A stretch of 55,520 nt of DNA, taken from contig MPUH01000421.1 in assembly GCA_001970955.1 (NCBI GenBank), forward strand, positions 1 through 55,520. Reading direction: 5' to 3'. Below the pieces are notes generated by a model that was given only the letters and a program-made list of their open reading frames with translations, was not told the origin of the DNA and ran no database searches. The DNA comes from Stentor coeruleus. Taxonomy: Eukaryota > Ciliophora > Heterotrichea > Heterotrichida > Stentoridae. Shown one piece after another: positions 1 through 11,000 of this stretch (the stretch's first letter is position 1; each line of letters opens with the position of its first letter). The translations under genes and the position numbers were made by a program.

Positions 1-433
1 AACCTTACACAAACTATTATATTCATTCAATAACACGAGCCTAACACTCAAAGCATAATTTGTATTAAAGCATCCATAAAATAATTATTTTAAACCTACC
101 TTTCCTTATTTACAAAACTTTTATCATATAACTAACTCTTTCAGTCTATAACAGTAATATAAAACATTTTTTTTTCTATACATAATGTAACAATATTCCT
201 TAATTTCAAAGAAAAAATTGTATTTTTCCCTTTACCTAATATTAAAATTTATTTTTGGACCTAAAATTTTTCTTTTTGCATGTCAAAAATAAAACATCAA
301 TAATCATCAATATCAATTCTATAACCCAAAATCATTTATTATAATTTTATTATAATATTCTCTTATTATTATCATCCTCCTTATTTTTTTATTCCTATGT
401 TTATACATCTGTTCATACCCTTTATTATAAAAA
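1..433. other. AT-rich 5' flank, no gene seen
   Basis: This stretch is AT-rich with many homopolymer runs and has stops in every frame. I see no RNA gene or telomeric repeat at the window edge. The last tens of bases before 434 probably hold the promoter and 5' UTR of the EF-hand gene, but no specific element is recognisable. Confidence 0.6.
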
Positions 434-1831
434 ATGCAAGATTTGGAGTTGACTCTGCAAAAAAAGCAAAGCCCAAAGTGCCGTTTTTATGATTACAACA
501 TAAAAAAGCTTAGAAGAAACGACGACTCTTATGATGACAACATAAGACTTCCTCAATACATACGGAAAATGACCACCCAAAGAGCTCACCTGAACTTAAA
601 ATCAGAATCTCGATCACCTAAAAAAAGAGTTGAAAGTCATCATGAATTATACACTAAATCAAAACTAACCATGAGCATAAAATCAAAGGAAGTTTTCGTC
701 ATGAAGGATGGTACAAAGGTTATTTCTGGAACTAAGCTTCTAGGTTTTAATTATCCTGTACACATTAACTTAAGTTTCATTAGAAACCATCACGCTGAAG
801 AAATGAAAGACTTTTTTGCTTACTGTACAGAGTTTTTTAAAAGCCCTATCGAATTCCGATTTCTGTTTTCATCAACTGGCAAGCTTCTTAGATGTCTTCA
901 CGAGATCAGTGCTTCTTCAAAAATTGTCCTCGTCAGCTCTTCAAGTATTTTCCAAGGCATCCAAGAAAACCAAGCAACTGATGATATACGTCTTCAAACA
1001 AGATCTCCATGTTATAGATCATCGTTATTAGATAAAAGTCCTACTAATCAATCTCCAAGAGTTCTTGATAACTTAAACTATCAATTCGCTATTTCCACAC
1101 AAAAATGTAATAATGTTGAAGAAATCATTCTGCCAAGCATAAAAATCAACCCAGGACGACTTAGAAGAACTGTTATTAATCCTAGACTTAATAGCTTTGA
1201 AAAACTCAAACTCAAGCTTGGAGATGTTTCAACCAAAATCGATAAAACTTTTCCTCCGTTGCATGAACAAGGCTTAAAACAACTCAAAGAAAACTACCTT
1301 TTCAGTGAAGGAGAACTCCATAAACATTATGCGAAATTCAAACTTCTTGTGCTTTTATCATGTGGAACTAATCATAAGCATACAATCGGTTCTGGGATAA
1401 GCCGTGAAACCTTTATTGAGTTTTTCGGGTCAAGTAAAGAGTTAAACTTTGTCCTTGGAAGGATTTTCGATAAATTCGATTCTGATGGTGGAGGCTCAGT
1501 AAGTTGGGAAGAGTATCTGACTGCAATGAAAATCATGTGGTATGGTACTTATAATGAACAAATTGAATTGTTTTTTGATGCTTATGATAAAGATGGAAGT
1601 GGGTCTTTATCTTTTGATGAAATACAAGAACTTTGTAAAGTCCAACTTCAAGCAGATAATGATGACAAACTTATTGATGACCTTTCTTATAGTTTCGCAA
1701 GCTTGATTTTTGATATAACTAAGACTGATTATGATGGAGAAATATCCTGTGATCAGATTAAAACAATTATCAAAGAGCAAAATGATAAAAGCCTCATTGA
1801 TATGTTTTGTAGCTTTAATTTTCTAAAATAA
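434..1831 (+). CDS. EF-hand protein with a doublecortin-like N-terminal region
   Basis: 465-residue predicted calcium-binding protein. Two canonical 12-residue EF-hand loops are visible: D349-E360 and D385-E396, with Asp, Asp/Gly, Ser and Glu at the expected ligand positions. A third, degenerate hand lies around K430-Q441; loop position 1 is Lys and position 12 is Gln, so it probably does not bind calcium. Upstream, residues about 85-178 resemble a doublecortin (DCX) domain, notably the segment 'FRFLFSSTGKLLRCLHEI' followed by a strand ending in 'SSIFQGI'. DCX domains bind microtubules, which would suit a ciliate cortical protein, but that assignment is inference. Residues 1-80 are basic and probably disordered. 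The start is the first ATG after stops in all frames, and the stop is TAA. The EF-hands are certain; the DCX call is moderate. Confidence 0.85.
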   Translation: MQDLELTLQKKQSPKCRFYDYNIKKLRRNDDSYDDNIRLPQYIRKMTTQRAHLNLKSESRSPKKRVESHHELYTKSKLTMSIKSKEVFVMKDGTKVISGTKLLGFNYPVHINLSFIRNHHAEEMKDFFAYCTEFFKSPIEFRFLFSSTGKLLRCLHEISASSKIVLVSSSSIFQGIQENQATDDIRLQTRSPCYRSSLLDKSPTNQSPRVLDNLNYQFAISTQKCNNVEEIILPSIKINPGRLRRTVINPRLNSFEKLKLKLGDVSTKIDKTFPPLHEQGLKQLKENYLFSEGELHKHYAKFKLLVLLSCGTNHKHTIGSGISRETFIEFFGSSKELNFVLGRIFDKFDSDGGGSVSWEEYLTAMKIMWYGTYNEQIELFFDAYDKDGSGSLSFDEIQELCKVQLQADNDDKLIDDLSYSFASLIFDITKTDYDGEISCDQIKTIIKEQNDKSLIDMFCSFNFLK

Positions 1832-2395
1832 AGTATTTTCATATGAATTTTAGTTAAGCTTTAGATAGGATTTATAATAATATTATCAGGTTAGCTGAAA
1901 AGTTTAAGTTAGGATTCATATAATGGGACTCTTATATTTATAATTTTGAAGTATAAAAACTGAGATTTTTAATAATTTTATCATTGTTTGCTTTTAACTC
2001 AGGATTTTAAGGCTCTTGTGGATCAAGTAATGGCTTGTCTTTAAATATAAATAAAAATCCAGAAATCATGCTTAAAAAAACTCGCAGGGTCTTTGTTCTG
2101 AGAGAATTATTTTTTTAAGTCCTAAATAGCCTACAAGCATTTTAATCCTGTATATAAATTCTAGATTTCATATCCTATATCGATTTATGTTCTATCTTAG
2201 CAATGACCAAAACTTTATAGCTTCAGGGCTCATCAATAAACTACTTTCTTACATAATTTATGTTTTCTTTAGCATTTATACAATCAATAATCATTATCTT
2301 TTGACCAAAAATATCTTTAGTCAGAGAAATCAAAAACTTTTCATATACAAAATATGGTTGATATACTTATTACTTTGGTGAGAAAATGTCTTAAT
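1832..2395. other. Intergenic, nothing recognised
   Basis: This is the AT-rich spacer between the convergent EF-hand and tRNA-modification genes, so it should contain both 3' UTRs. A 64-codon open frame at 2187-2381 is hydrophobic and AT-driven with no family resemblance, and I do not call it. No RNA gene was seen. Confidence 0.5.
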
Positions 2396-3565
2396 CTATT
2401 TATATTTTCTTGCCCTACGCATATGTTTGCGAGATTTTACATGCTTGCTCCAGTTTACAAGTCCAGTGATTTGCTTATCACACATTTCACAATTCCGCAC
2501 TAGTTCGTCATCTATAATTTCAGCTTCTTGCTTTCGTTTATGGCGTGAGGATTTTATATGCTGGTCCCATTCAGATTTGCCTCTAAGAATCACTCCACAC
2601 GATTCACAATTAAATGATTCCAACTTTGGTATACTCACTTGTAAAGTGCTTACCGAATGATTTAGAGCCTCTATACCTTGTTGACGAATACTTGCCCAGT
2701 CCTCAGCATTATCAGTGTTGATTTTATTAACTTGAAAATAAGGTTCCATACGATTTTTAATCCATCTGATTTGTTTGCGTGAGTATTGAACAGTTGATGT
2801 TAAAAGCCTCTCAATACATTCCTCAAGACACGAAGGGTTATTTAAATATTCTTCAAACTCTTTATATCCAATTGATTGAAGAACTCCTTTTGTATACCCT
2901 TCCTTATGAGCATTTTCAAGTACTTCTCTGATTTCTTCAAGTCCTCCTTCTTTAATCATACCTTCAATACGTTTACGAGCCCTGTTTCTTAATATTTCTG
3001 TATCACAATAAAGCCAAATCACTACTGAATTCTCAAACCTTAGCTTATTATCAAATTTCCTATCAGAAGGCTTGATCCCTGTATTCTTAAAAAAACTATA
3101 AGCATTTCTTACATGACGAGGATTCACATCTTCATTTAAAAACTTCTCATCAACTTCTTTAAGTTCTTGAATAATCTCATTTTCTTCAGCTTCATATTGT
3201 CCTCCTTCATGAAATTCCTTATCATACAAAATTGATTCTACATAATACATTGTCCCACCTACAAAGATAGGTATTTTTCCACGACTTGTTATGTCGTCAA
3301 CAGCAGCTAAAGCTAATTTTTGATAGTCTCTTATACAGAAATTCACTGTTGTTAATGGGAGAAAGTCTATAAGATGATGTTTGATTAAGCTTTGCTCTTC
3401 AAGAGTTGGTTTTGCTGTCATGAGACTTGCCTTTTGATAGATTTGCATTGAATCGCTAGAAATGATTTCACCATTTATGGATTGAGCTATGTCAATACCT
3501 AGTTTTGTTTTTCCAACTGCTGTAGAACCGATTATAAAGATTGCTTTATCGAACTTGCTAACCAT
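2396..3565 (-). CDS. tRNA dimethylallyltransferase (MiaA/MOD5/TRIT1 family) with two C-terminal zinc fingers
   Basis: 389-residue enzyme predicted to transfer a dimethylallyl group from DMAPP to N6 of A37 in tRNAs reading U-starting codons (i6A37). Visible family motifs are the P-loop GSTAVGKT (13-20), the SSDSMQIY segment with D38, TAKP (50-53), HHLID (63-67), the VGGT substrate loop (102-105), and SIGYKE (231-236). The C-terminus carries two matrin-type C2H2 fingers with identical spacing, C-x2-C-x12-H-x5-H: C320/C323/H336/H342 and C359/C362/H375/H381. Eukaryotic MOD5/TRIT1 usually has one such finger. No clear mitochondrial targeting sequence is visible. Stop is TAG. It is convergent with the EF-hand gene. 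Family assignment is secure. Confidence 0.95.
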   Translation of the reverse strand: MVSKFDKAIFIIGSTAVGKTKLGIDIAQSINGEIISSDSMQIYQKASLMTAKPTLEEQSLIKHHLIDFLPLTTVNFCIRDYQKLALAAVDDITSRGKIPIFVGGTMYYVESILYDKEFHEGGQYEAEENEIIQELKEVDEKFLNEDVNPRHVRNAYSFFKNTGIKPSDRKFDNKLRFENSVVIWLYCDTEILRNRARKRIEGMIKEGGLEEIREVLENAHKEGYTKGVLQSIGYKEFEEYLNNPSCLEECIERLLTSTVQYSRKQIRWIKNRMEPYFQVNKINTDNAEDWASIRQQGIEALNHSVSTLQVSIPKLESFNCESCGVILRGKSEWDQHIKSSRHKRKQEAEIIDDELVRNCEMCDKQITGLVNWSKHVKSRKHMRRARKYK

Positions 3566-3915
3566 TGCTTGAAATTATTTATTAGATTAGAATAGTTTTT
3601 TATATTTTTTCAATTGCTGTAAGTAAAAATGAAGAAAACAATAATAAATTAAAATAATATATATATCATTACCTAAAAATATTAATTATACACAAATTTA
3701 CTCATAAGTCATACTTATAATTTTCAGTTAATAGTATATCTTTTGCTTAAAAATTTAATTTATAACTATTATTATCATCATTTTAAGTAAAATTGTTTAA
3801 AAATATAATAGCATAAAAACATATTTATATATAAAAGAGCTAAATTTAACTTAATTTTGTTTCTTTAATAATGCATTCTATCATTAAATTGCATTCCTAA
3901 ATCCCAACCTAATAA
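3566..3915. other. AT-rich intergenic region
   Basis: Very AT-rich spacer upstream of the tRNA dimethylallyltransferase gene and downstream of the RING gene's extended frame. The part from about 3840 to 3915 resembles 6230-6285, so the segmental duplication that produced the partial RING-gene copy includes some 3' flank. Nothing else was recognised. Confidence 0.5.
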
Positions 3916-4356
3916 TTAATAATCTAAAAACTTATTCTCTGTATAAATCAATCCCAAAATAATATCGTCAGTCATATTTTCGTCTTCAATTTCGATTTCT
4001 CCGTTCTCTTTATTGGTCTTCATTTTTTCAATCTTAAATATTTTATTCATTTTGCTTTTATAAGGTCCTCCATGGAAAAATTCCCCTTGAGTCCTAAGTG
4101 TCAACTTGTAAACTTTATTTTCTTTTAGCTTTACCCAATGAGAAAACATAAACTTAAAAGCAATATCTTTTTCTGATAGATTATCTTCATTAATAAATTC
4201 AATTTCATTATCTGATTTTGATACTTGATAAGCATCAGCTTCATCTTTTTCTAATAAATGCTTCTCTTTAGTAATTTTACATCCTTCAAAGAAACATGAA
4301 GTTGTATTGAATTTTTCCCTTTCAATATTATTTTCTTTGATTGTTTTTATAGTAAC
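3916..4356 (-). other. In-frame coding continuation beyond the TAA of the RING gene
   Basis: Directly after the TAA at 4359-4357 the same frame stays open for 146 codons, to a TAA just below 3916. The first 69 codons lead into a 77-codon stretch beginning MFSHWVKLKENKVYKL. The translated text looks like ordinary protein (mixed acidic and polar, with a conserved 'KLTLRTQG' segment). It matches the partial copy at 6286-6988, where the position of this stop is a sense codon (TTT). No GT...AG interval of 15-16 nt spans the stop, so splicing does not explain it. The stop could be a recent nonsense change, a readthrough site or a base error. The segment may be the C-terminal domain of a roughly 604-residue protein. 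Confidence 0.55.
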
Positions 4357-5733
4357 TTATAGATTACGACAATAACATTTTACAAATTTATTGTCTATTC
4401 TTTTTCTGATTGGCTTGGAAATTAATAACCCATAAAGCAAAAATGTTTTTATCGGTATAATGTTAAATCCCACTAGATTTTTGTGTGTAATTTCGAGCAT
4501 TCTATTTGTATTTTTTTGAGGAAAATAATCCCGAAAGCGATTAAATTTAATAATATCAAAATCTTTGTATTTTAATTCAAGATAAATATAATTTTTCACG
4601 AGTTTATATAGTATTTGTAATGATATTCTGCGATGGTTTAAAACTGCTTTCATTGTTGCTTGATCTACAGTAATATTTTTAAGTTTTTTATTAATTAGTA
4701 GATCACTTAGCTTATAACAAAGTATTTTTCTTACAATACCTAAACTTGAAATTCCTGGGTCTTTTATAGGGCATTCTGGGCAATAGGCTTCTGAATGAAA
4801 AGTATCATATTTTATTGCATTTCTATTATGTGCCAAGCAGGTAATTTTTAATATTTCTATAATATTCATAAGCTGGTTGTTTAATTTTAATTTGTTGCAG
4901 TTATATTTTACATTACAAAAATGACAAAATTTGTCTGATAAATGATCTTCACAAACATTGTGAAGGCAAGGCAACTTGTAAACATTTTCACTATAGTTAT
5001 ATAATAAATGCGGTACTTTTCTCTCTTCTATATGATGGCAATAAATACGATATTCGATTATATCAATCTCTACATCTTCTTCTAAAGGAACTATTTTTTT
5101 TTTGCATACATTGCATGTTTCATAATATCCGTCAATATAGCATTCAAAGCACGTTAAATGCCCACATTCATTATTTACCCCATTTTTTCCCCCATAACTT
5201 ATCTTTTTAATGCATATGAAGCATCTCGGAATGCTAAATTTAATTTGATCTGCTATAGATTTCCCTAATTGGATTAGAGTTGTTATATGAAAGGTGTTCC
5301 TGAAATTAAATAATTTATAGTGAAACTTATCGAGCATATTAACATTTGCAGATTTTACCATATCTATAATCAAATTCGCAAGCTCTTCTTTATTATTATC
5401 GCTTATTGAAACTGGCTCAGAATAGTTATCTGCACATTGATCGCATATAAGTTGGAAATTTTCTTTGCTTACAAATGTTGCTTTACTGTTTGCATGAATT
5501 TCGCAGCTAAAATAATCTTCCACAAGTGATTTTATAAAAAAGTATCTTTCTTTTATATGAGAATTAAATTGCCTGAAGACAAGCATTCTTCTTTCAGGGC
5601 TAATCTTTTTCTTAATACTTTCAAAGTGACTTATAATATATTTTTTCATATCTTTCTCACTTAGATTTTCTGAATTTGATTCTAAAATGATTTTTTTGTT
5701 TTCTTCTTTTAATATATTCGACTCCTCAAGCAT
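4357..5733 (-). CDS. RING-finger / B-box-like protein, possible E3 ubiquitin ligase
   Basis: 458-residue Cys/His-rich protein. A complete C3HC4 RING is visible at C171, C174, C190, H192, C195, C198, C207 and C210. A second treble-clef-like cluster follows (C256, H258, C261, H264, C270, C273). Half-B-box-like pairs flank them (C77/H80 with C97/C100; C299/H302 with C318/C321). RING proteins generally recruit E2 enzymes, so ubiquitin ligation is the likely role, but no substrate-binding domain is recognised. The N-terminal 60 residues are Lys/Glu-rich and helical. The C-terminal part (about 390-458) is duplicated in the decayed copy near 6.7-7.0 kb. The reading frame continues past the TAA for 146 codons (see 3916-4356), so the annotated C-terminus is uncertain. 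Confidence 0.75.
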   Translation of the reverse strand: MLEESNILKEENKKIILESNSENLSEKDMKKYIISHFESIKKKISPERRMLVFRQFNSHIKERYFFIKSLVEDYFSCEIHANSKATFVSKENFQLICDQCADNYSEPVSISDNNKEELANLIIDMVKSANVNMLDKFHYKLFNFRNTFHITTLIQLGKSIADQIKFSIPRCFICIKKISYGGKNGVNNECGHLTCFECYIDGYYETCNVCKKKIVPLEEDVEIDIIEYRIYCHHIEERKVPHLLYNYSENVYKLPCLHNVCEDHLSDKFCHFCNVKYNCNKLKLNNQLMNIIEILKITCLAHNRNAIKYDTFHSEAYCPECPIKDPGISSLGIVRKILCYKLSDLLINKKLKNITVDQATMKAVLNHRRISLQILYKLVKNYIYLELKYKDFDIIKFNRFRDYFPQKNTNRMLEITHKNLVGFNIIPIKTFLLYGLLISKPIRKRIDNKFVKCYCRNL

Positions 5734-6285
5734 TTATATTATATTAGTACGTATATGATAATTAAAGGAAGTATAAAAGAAAATGATTTAGAAAATATAA
5801 TCACAGTGAATGTTAGTAAAATATCTAAAAAAGAAATAAAAATTTACATGTGTTAATTTTTATATGCTTAGGCTTTTTGTAGATGAAAATATCAAAATAT
5901 TTTCTTAACGAAAATCAATCAAGCAACTTTAAAGTTTTAAATCTACTAGCATAGCAAGGTAGTCTAATGAAATATGATTTATAAAATCTACAAATATATG
6001 TCTATTTTTAAATTTGCAAGCTAGCCCTTTAATCTTTAATGTGTAGGTTTTTTTTTTTTTCTGTAAAAGCTTTTGCTTTTGCATGGATACTTGATTAGAA
6101 ATAGGGATACCAAACTTGGATTTCTAGATTTAGAAAAAAAATAGAAAAACTAATTATATTAAGGGTTATACCTTGAAGAATCCAAGAAAAGCAATAATTC
6201 TTAACTAATACTAATATCAGTTACCTAATAATATTAATTATTTTAAGTCAATTTAATTTTTATTTCCTCAAAATATATTCTATCA
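5734..6285. other. Intergenic, AT-rich
   Basis: Spacer between the RING gene start and its partial downstream copy. It includes a long T-run near 6048-6060. From about 6230 the sequence resembles the 3' flank of the RING gene (near 3840-3915). No coding frame or RNA gene is supported. Confidence 0.5.
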
Positions 6286-6988
6286 TCAAATCACATTCCT
6301 AAATCCTAATCTAATAATTAATAATCTGAAAAACTTATTCTCTGAATAAATCAATCCAAAAATAATCCCCTCAACAGCGTTGTTTTCTATTTCAATTTCT
6401 TTATACTCTTCATTAGCTTTCATACTTTCAATCCTAAGCATATCATTCATTTTTCTATTATAAGGTCTTCCATGGAAAAATTTTCCTTGAGTCCTAAGTG
6501 TCAACTTGTAAACTTTATTTTCTTTCAATTTTACCCAATAAGCAAACATAAACTTACAAAAAATATCTTTTTCTGATAGATTATCTTCATTAATAAATTC
6601 AGCTTCATTACCTGATCTTGATACTCGATAAACATCAACTTTATCATTGCTAATAAATGCTTCTCTTTAATGATTTCATTTCCTTCATTGAAATATCAAG
6701 ATACACTGAATTTTTCTTTTTCAACGTTATTTTCTTTGATTGTGTTTATAGTAATAAATCGATTCCCACAACAAAGTTTTACAAGTTTATTGTCTAAGTT
6801 TTTTTGGATTGATTTGGTAATTAATAGCCCATAAAGCAAAAATGTTTTTATTGGTATAATGCTAAACCCAGCTGGATTTTTGTATGTAATTTCAAGTACT
6901 CTGTCTGTATTTTTTTGAGGAAAATAATCTTGAGAGAGATTAAATTCAATGATATCCAAATTCTTGGATTTTAATTCAAGGTAAATGA
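6286..6988 (-). pseudogene. Decayed 3' partial copy of the RING gene
   Basis: This segment aligns, DNA and protein, with the last part of the RING gene and its in-frame continuation (3916-4590). Shared blocks include 'DYFPQKNT', 'LLYGLLI', 'WVKLKENKVYKLTLRTQG' and 'GLIY.ENKF'. Homology starts abruptly at the sequence encoding 'IYLELK' near 6988; the RING and B-box parts are absent. The copy has a TGA after 'EKFSVS', at least one single-base deletion near 6640 that shifts the frame, and a frameshift near the end, so it is not a functional coding sequence. It is informative because, where the intact copy has TAA, this one has TTT. It is best read as a truncated tandem duplicate. Confidence 0.8.
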
Positions 6989-8051
6989 GGGAATCAGAAT
7001 ATGGAAAATAAGTTATAGTATATAAGAGAATTTAAAATAAGTGAAACTTGGCAAAAACTATCTAAAAATTTTGCTTCAAAAACAAAAATGAATAAGTTAA
7101 CCTGATTAAATAGCTTTATTTTAACATAGTTATATTATATATCTTATAAACACATAAAGGCTAGTTATAGAAATAATCTCGGATATATAGGATGGGTTTC
7201 TTAATAGTTAGAATCATCTTACATAATTAAATTTGAATATTTGCTCTTATACTTAAAAATAAATATTCTCTTAACAAAATACTATTTCAATAAATCTTAG
7301 CTTTAATAATAATCGACTTATTATAAGAAATATTACTTATTTAGTATTCATTTAAAAAATTACTAAAAATTTAAAAATTTGCATATAGAAAAATTATATT
7401 TTTATTGTTCTGGCAATTCTATAACATTCAAGTTTACTTTTTACTTTATCTTCGTTTTTTTAATACTTATAAAGCAAATTTGTATAAAGCATATAAATAG
7501 CATACGTGTTAAAGCTAAAAAATATGTCTTGCAATTTTTTTATTACTATATAATGCAGTGACAACTGTTAAGAAAATTAGGAATTGGCTAATTCAGATAT
7601 ATCACAATAGTTTATTTTCAGATTTAGAAATTATCTAGTGTTTTTAAAAGTTTTACATTAAAAATTGCTGATCTTCGCCTTAAATCTTTTTTATTATCAG
7701 AACACTCATAAAAATCAACACAAGTCAAAAATTCCTAGACTAAATTATATTCCCTAAACTCCTATCATCCTTATTCATAACAAACCTTATCATACCAGAT
7801 TTTAAACCTAAAATCGTTATCATCATCTTCCATAGCTAAGCCTAAACCAAATTTTCCCATTTTATATTTCTATTTTCTAAACTAAAACTAATTCCAAACT
7901 TTAGAATTTCACCACAGATTTTCATAAAGCTCTATTAAATCCTAATTATCTTATGCCTGAATAATATAGACAATATACTTTTATCAAATCACTCTCACTG
8001 GCTTAAAACATAATAATAGTCTTACGATACAATAAAAAAACTTTAAAAATA
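6989..8051. other. Intergenic, about 1 kb, no supported gene
   Basis: AT-rich spacer between the partial RING copy and the first TmcB-like gene. A 60-codon frame at 7379-7561 is Phe/Ile/Lys-rich and AT-driven, with no family resemblance. The final 200 bases are unusually pyrimidine- and A-rich, as in other gene 5' flanks here. No tRNA, repeat or pseudogene was recognised. Confidence 0.5.
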
Positions 8052-11000
8052 ATGGACTTAGTATACGAAACATGGTACTGTGTTTTTACAGATAAACACT
8101 ACATGTTAAAGCATAATTTCACTCATGCAGTTCTTTATATAGTAAAAAATCTCATGATTTTAGCTCAAAACATACAAATGTTCTGGCATTATGATTTGCC
8201 TATACAAAATTGGGACAAATATAAAGTCTTTTGGAATACAATCAGTTTACCATCAGTGGACTTAATTGCCGCTGAGTATCAAGTGATATCGCATTTTTTC
8301 CTTGCTATGATGATTTTCATATATAGTATTTTAGCTGGACTTGCTTTAATATTAGTTCTAATATACTTTGAAAAAAGTGTTCCTCAGATTTTCACTGTGG
8401 CTATGAGGTTATTAATAACAGTTGCTTGTGAGATTTTATTTATACCAATTGCTGTGGTTTTGCTTCTTGGGGTTAAGTATTCAAATAGTAGTTTGGAGTT
8501 TCTTAGTGAATATGAAAAAGCAAATAAAACTGATGATATGAGACTTGGTAGCCTTGGTGAAGTTTTTTGCATTTTGACTCTTGTTCTTTTAGTTATATTT
8601 GGTGTGTTTTATGAAGCTTGTTCTTATGAGATAAGACATACTTATGATGGGATATTAAATGATGGGAGGATTCAAGCAAAGCCTGAAGTTGTGAATAAAA
8701 CAGTGTACTTTTTTAACTGCATTTTGTATGTATTTTTCAGTACAATGAATTATGAAATTATGCTCATTTTGATGTTTTTGCTTTATTGCATTCCAAGTAT
8801 ATATATGGTGATTAGTCTTCATTATTACAGTCGACTTTTAAACAAAATTAGAGCTTTTGTTTGTATTGACTGTGCTTTTGTTTCTTTATTTTTTTGGATT
8901 GGTTATAGATTAGACGATGCCCAGGTCACTTTAATTCTTACACTGATTTTTCAAATTCTCTTAATTCCTATTGTAAAAGAACTCATTGATTATAAGGTAA
9001 GACAAATCAAGCCACTTTCCAAAGTTATTTACTTGAAATTTGAGGTTTTAGAACAATCTATAAGACATTATATTATAAGCGGGACTTATAAAGAAGCTTT
9101 GATTGAGAAGATGAACAGGAATTTTATCACTCATAATGAAAAATTAAACAGAATTTCTCAAGCGTATTACGCAAATGATGTTTTAGGAAACTGTTCACTT
9201 GGACTTAATAAAATATTCTCTATAAGTCACTCTGGATTGAATATTGTTACAAATTATCAAGTATTTAAATGCAAAAAAATTTTAAAAACTATATGTGAAG
9301 CCCAAAGCGAAAGTTTTAAACTATATCGTTACTTCTTAGACTTCTCTAAAATTAAATACACAGACCGGAGTTTCTGTAAGCTCTACCACAAATTTTTCAT
9401 AACCATGTTAGATTCTCATCCCAATTTATCAAAGCTAAAATCCCTAATAACTGAAGTTATAAAAAATTTAAGTTTCTTAGAAAAAAGCTACAATTCTTTA
9501 CTTATCCGTTTTCCTAATTCTAACGAAGTTAAACAGAACTATGGATCATTTATGCTGAATATAATCTGTGATAAAGAACGTGGAAATAGACTAATAAGTC
9601 GTGTGGAAAATTTTAGCGGCCGTAAAAAAAATACAGTTAATAACGCTTTAAAATTTGTCTCAGACCGATGCTTTTTGGTAATATCAGGAAACCCAAATAC
9701 ACTGGGCAAAGTACTTTTTTACAATCAAAATCTAGCTAATTATCTTGGATACTCATACGACGCTATCAAAAATTTGAACTTATCGCATTTTTTACCTAAA
9801 CATCTAGCTTTTAAACATGATATGTATTTAAAAAGGTTTTTAGAAAATGCTGTAAATCACATAGCTTTCAAAAACATAGCCTTGTGCTTAGTTGACTCAC
9901 AAGGATATCTTTGTGAATGTAATGCTAACTGTGAAATTATTGGACATGAAAACTCAGTTAATTTTATATGTGCAATTGACCCTCTAGGCTTTAGAAGTAG
10001 GCATTTTTGTCTTATCAATGAGTATGGTTATATTTATGGTCATAGCAAATACTTTGCAACGATGTTTTTTTCTAAATTAAGATATATAGAAGGACACTTC
10101 ATTCAAGAATACTTACCTGATTTAAACATAAAAGATATACCATATGATGAAATATTATCGCAAATAGTCAAAGGCGATATTAACAATATAAAAGCATCTA
10201 AAAAAATCTATATGATCCTAAAAGAATCAAAAATCAAAAGCAGTATTATAACTTTTTTATATATAACTGAAGATGAATCTGAAGTTTGCCTCTGGGGATC
10301 AAAAGATGATTTTTATGATATGGAAAATATTAACCCTAATAACAAAATTGAGACAATTATGACTCAAGGAAATAATGAGTACAAGGAAAGTATATTGAAG
10401 AAAAAAGTTAGCATTTTTGATGAGAAAAAAGTTAGCTTTGATGGGGTTTCTGATAATGAACTTATTGATGATATATCGAGACAAAACCATCCAGAAATAA
10501 AATCTTCGCATTTGTCTATGGATGATATTGTGACTATTGCAAAAAGTACTCAAGTGTTGAAAATTGCTAAAATTGTATTATTGTTATCTGTAAATTGTAT
10601 TTAGATTGTTATAATGATAATTACTAATATTATCATTTTGATTTATATTTCAAAAGAGGTTCAGCATTCGAATTCTTTAACTGCGCTTACTGATTTGGGT
10701 GATTTGGGATATTATTTGTCTCAAATTGCTTTAATAGTGAGGTCATTGGATTTAGCGAAAAAAATTAATATTCCTTCTTTTTATAATGTGACTGATCTTG
10801 AGAATATGATAAGTGATTTAAAGATTTCTCAGACAAAATTGCTTGATGATTATGATTCTTGGTCTTATTGCAGTCATTCGGAAGTTGTGAAAAAAGCTAT
10901 TATTCCTTATTCGATTTATGAGAATACAGTTAAAACAAAGTATGGTAGTTTATATACCATAACTGGTTTGTTTATTGAAAAAGTAAGTCTTAAGCAGAGC

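Noticed and set aside
2187..2381. 64-codon plus-strand ORF
   Set aside because: Hydrophobic, AT-driven composition, no family resemblance, and located in the 3' spacer of two convergent genes.
4320..4400. An intron removing the TAA of the RING gene
   Set aside because: No GT...AG interval of 15 or 16 nt covers the stop. A 33-nt GT...AG interval does, but that size does not fit any intron seen here, and the partial copy aligns without a gap.
7379..7561. 60-codon plus-strand ORF
   Set aside because: Phe/Ile/Lys-rich peptide expected by chance in AT-rich DNA; no support.
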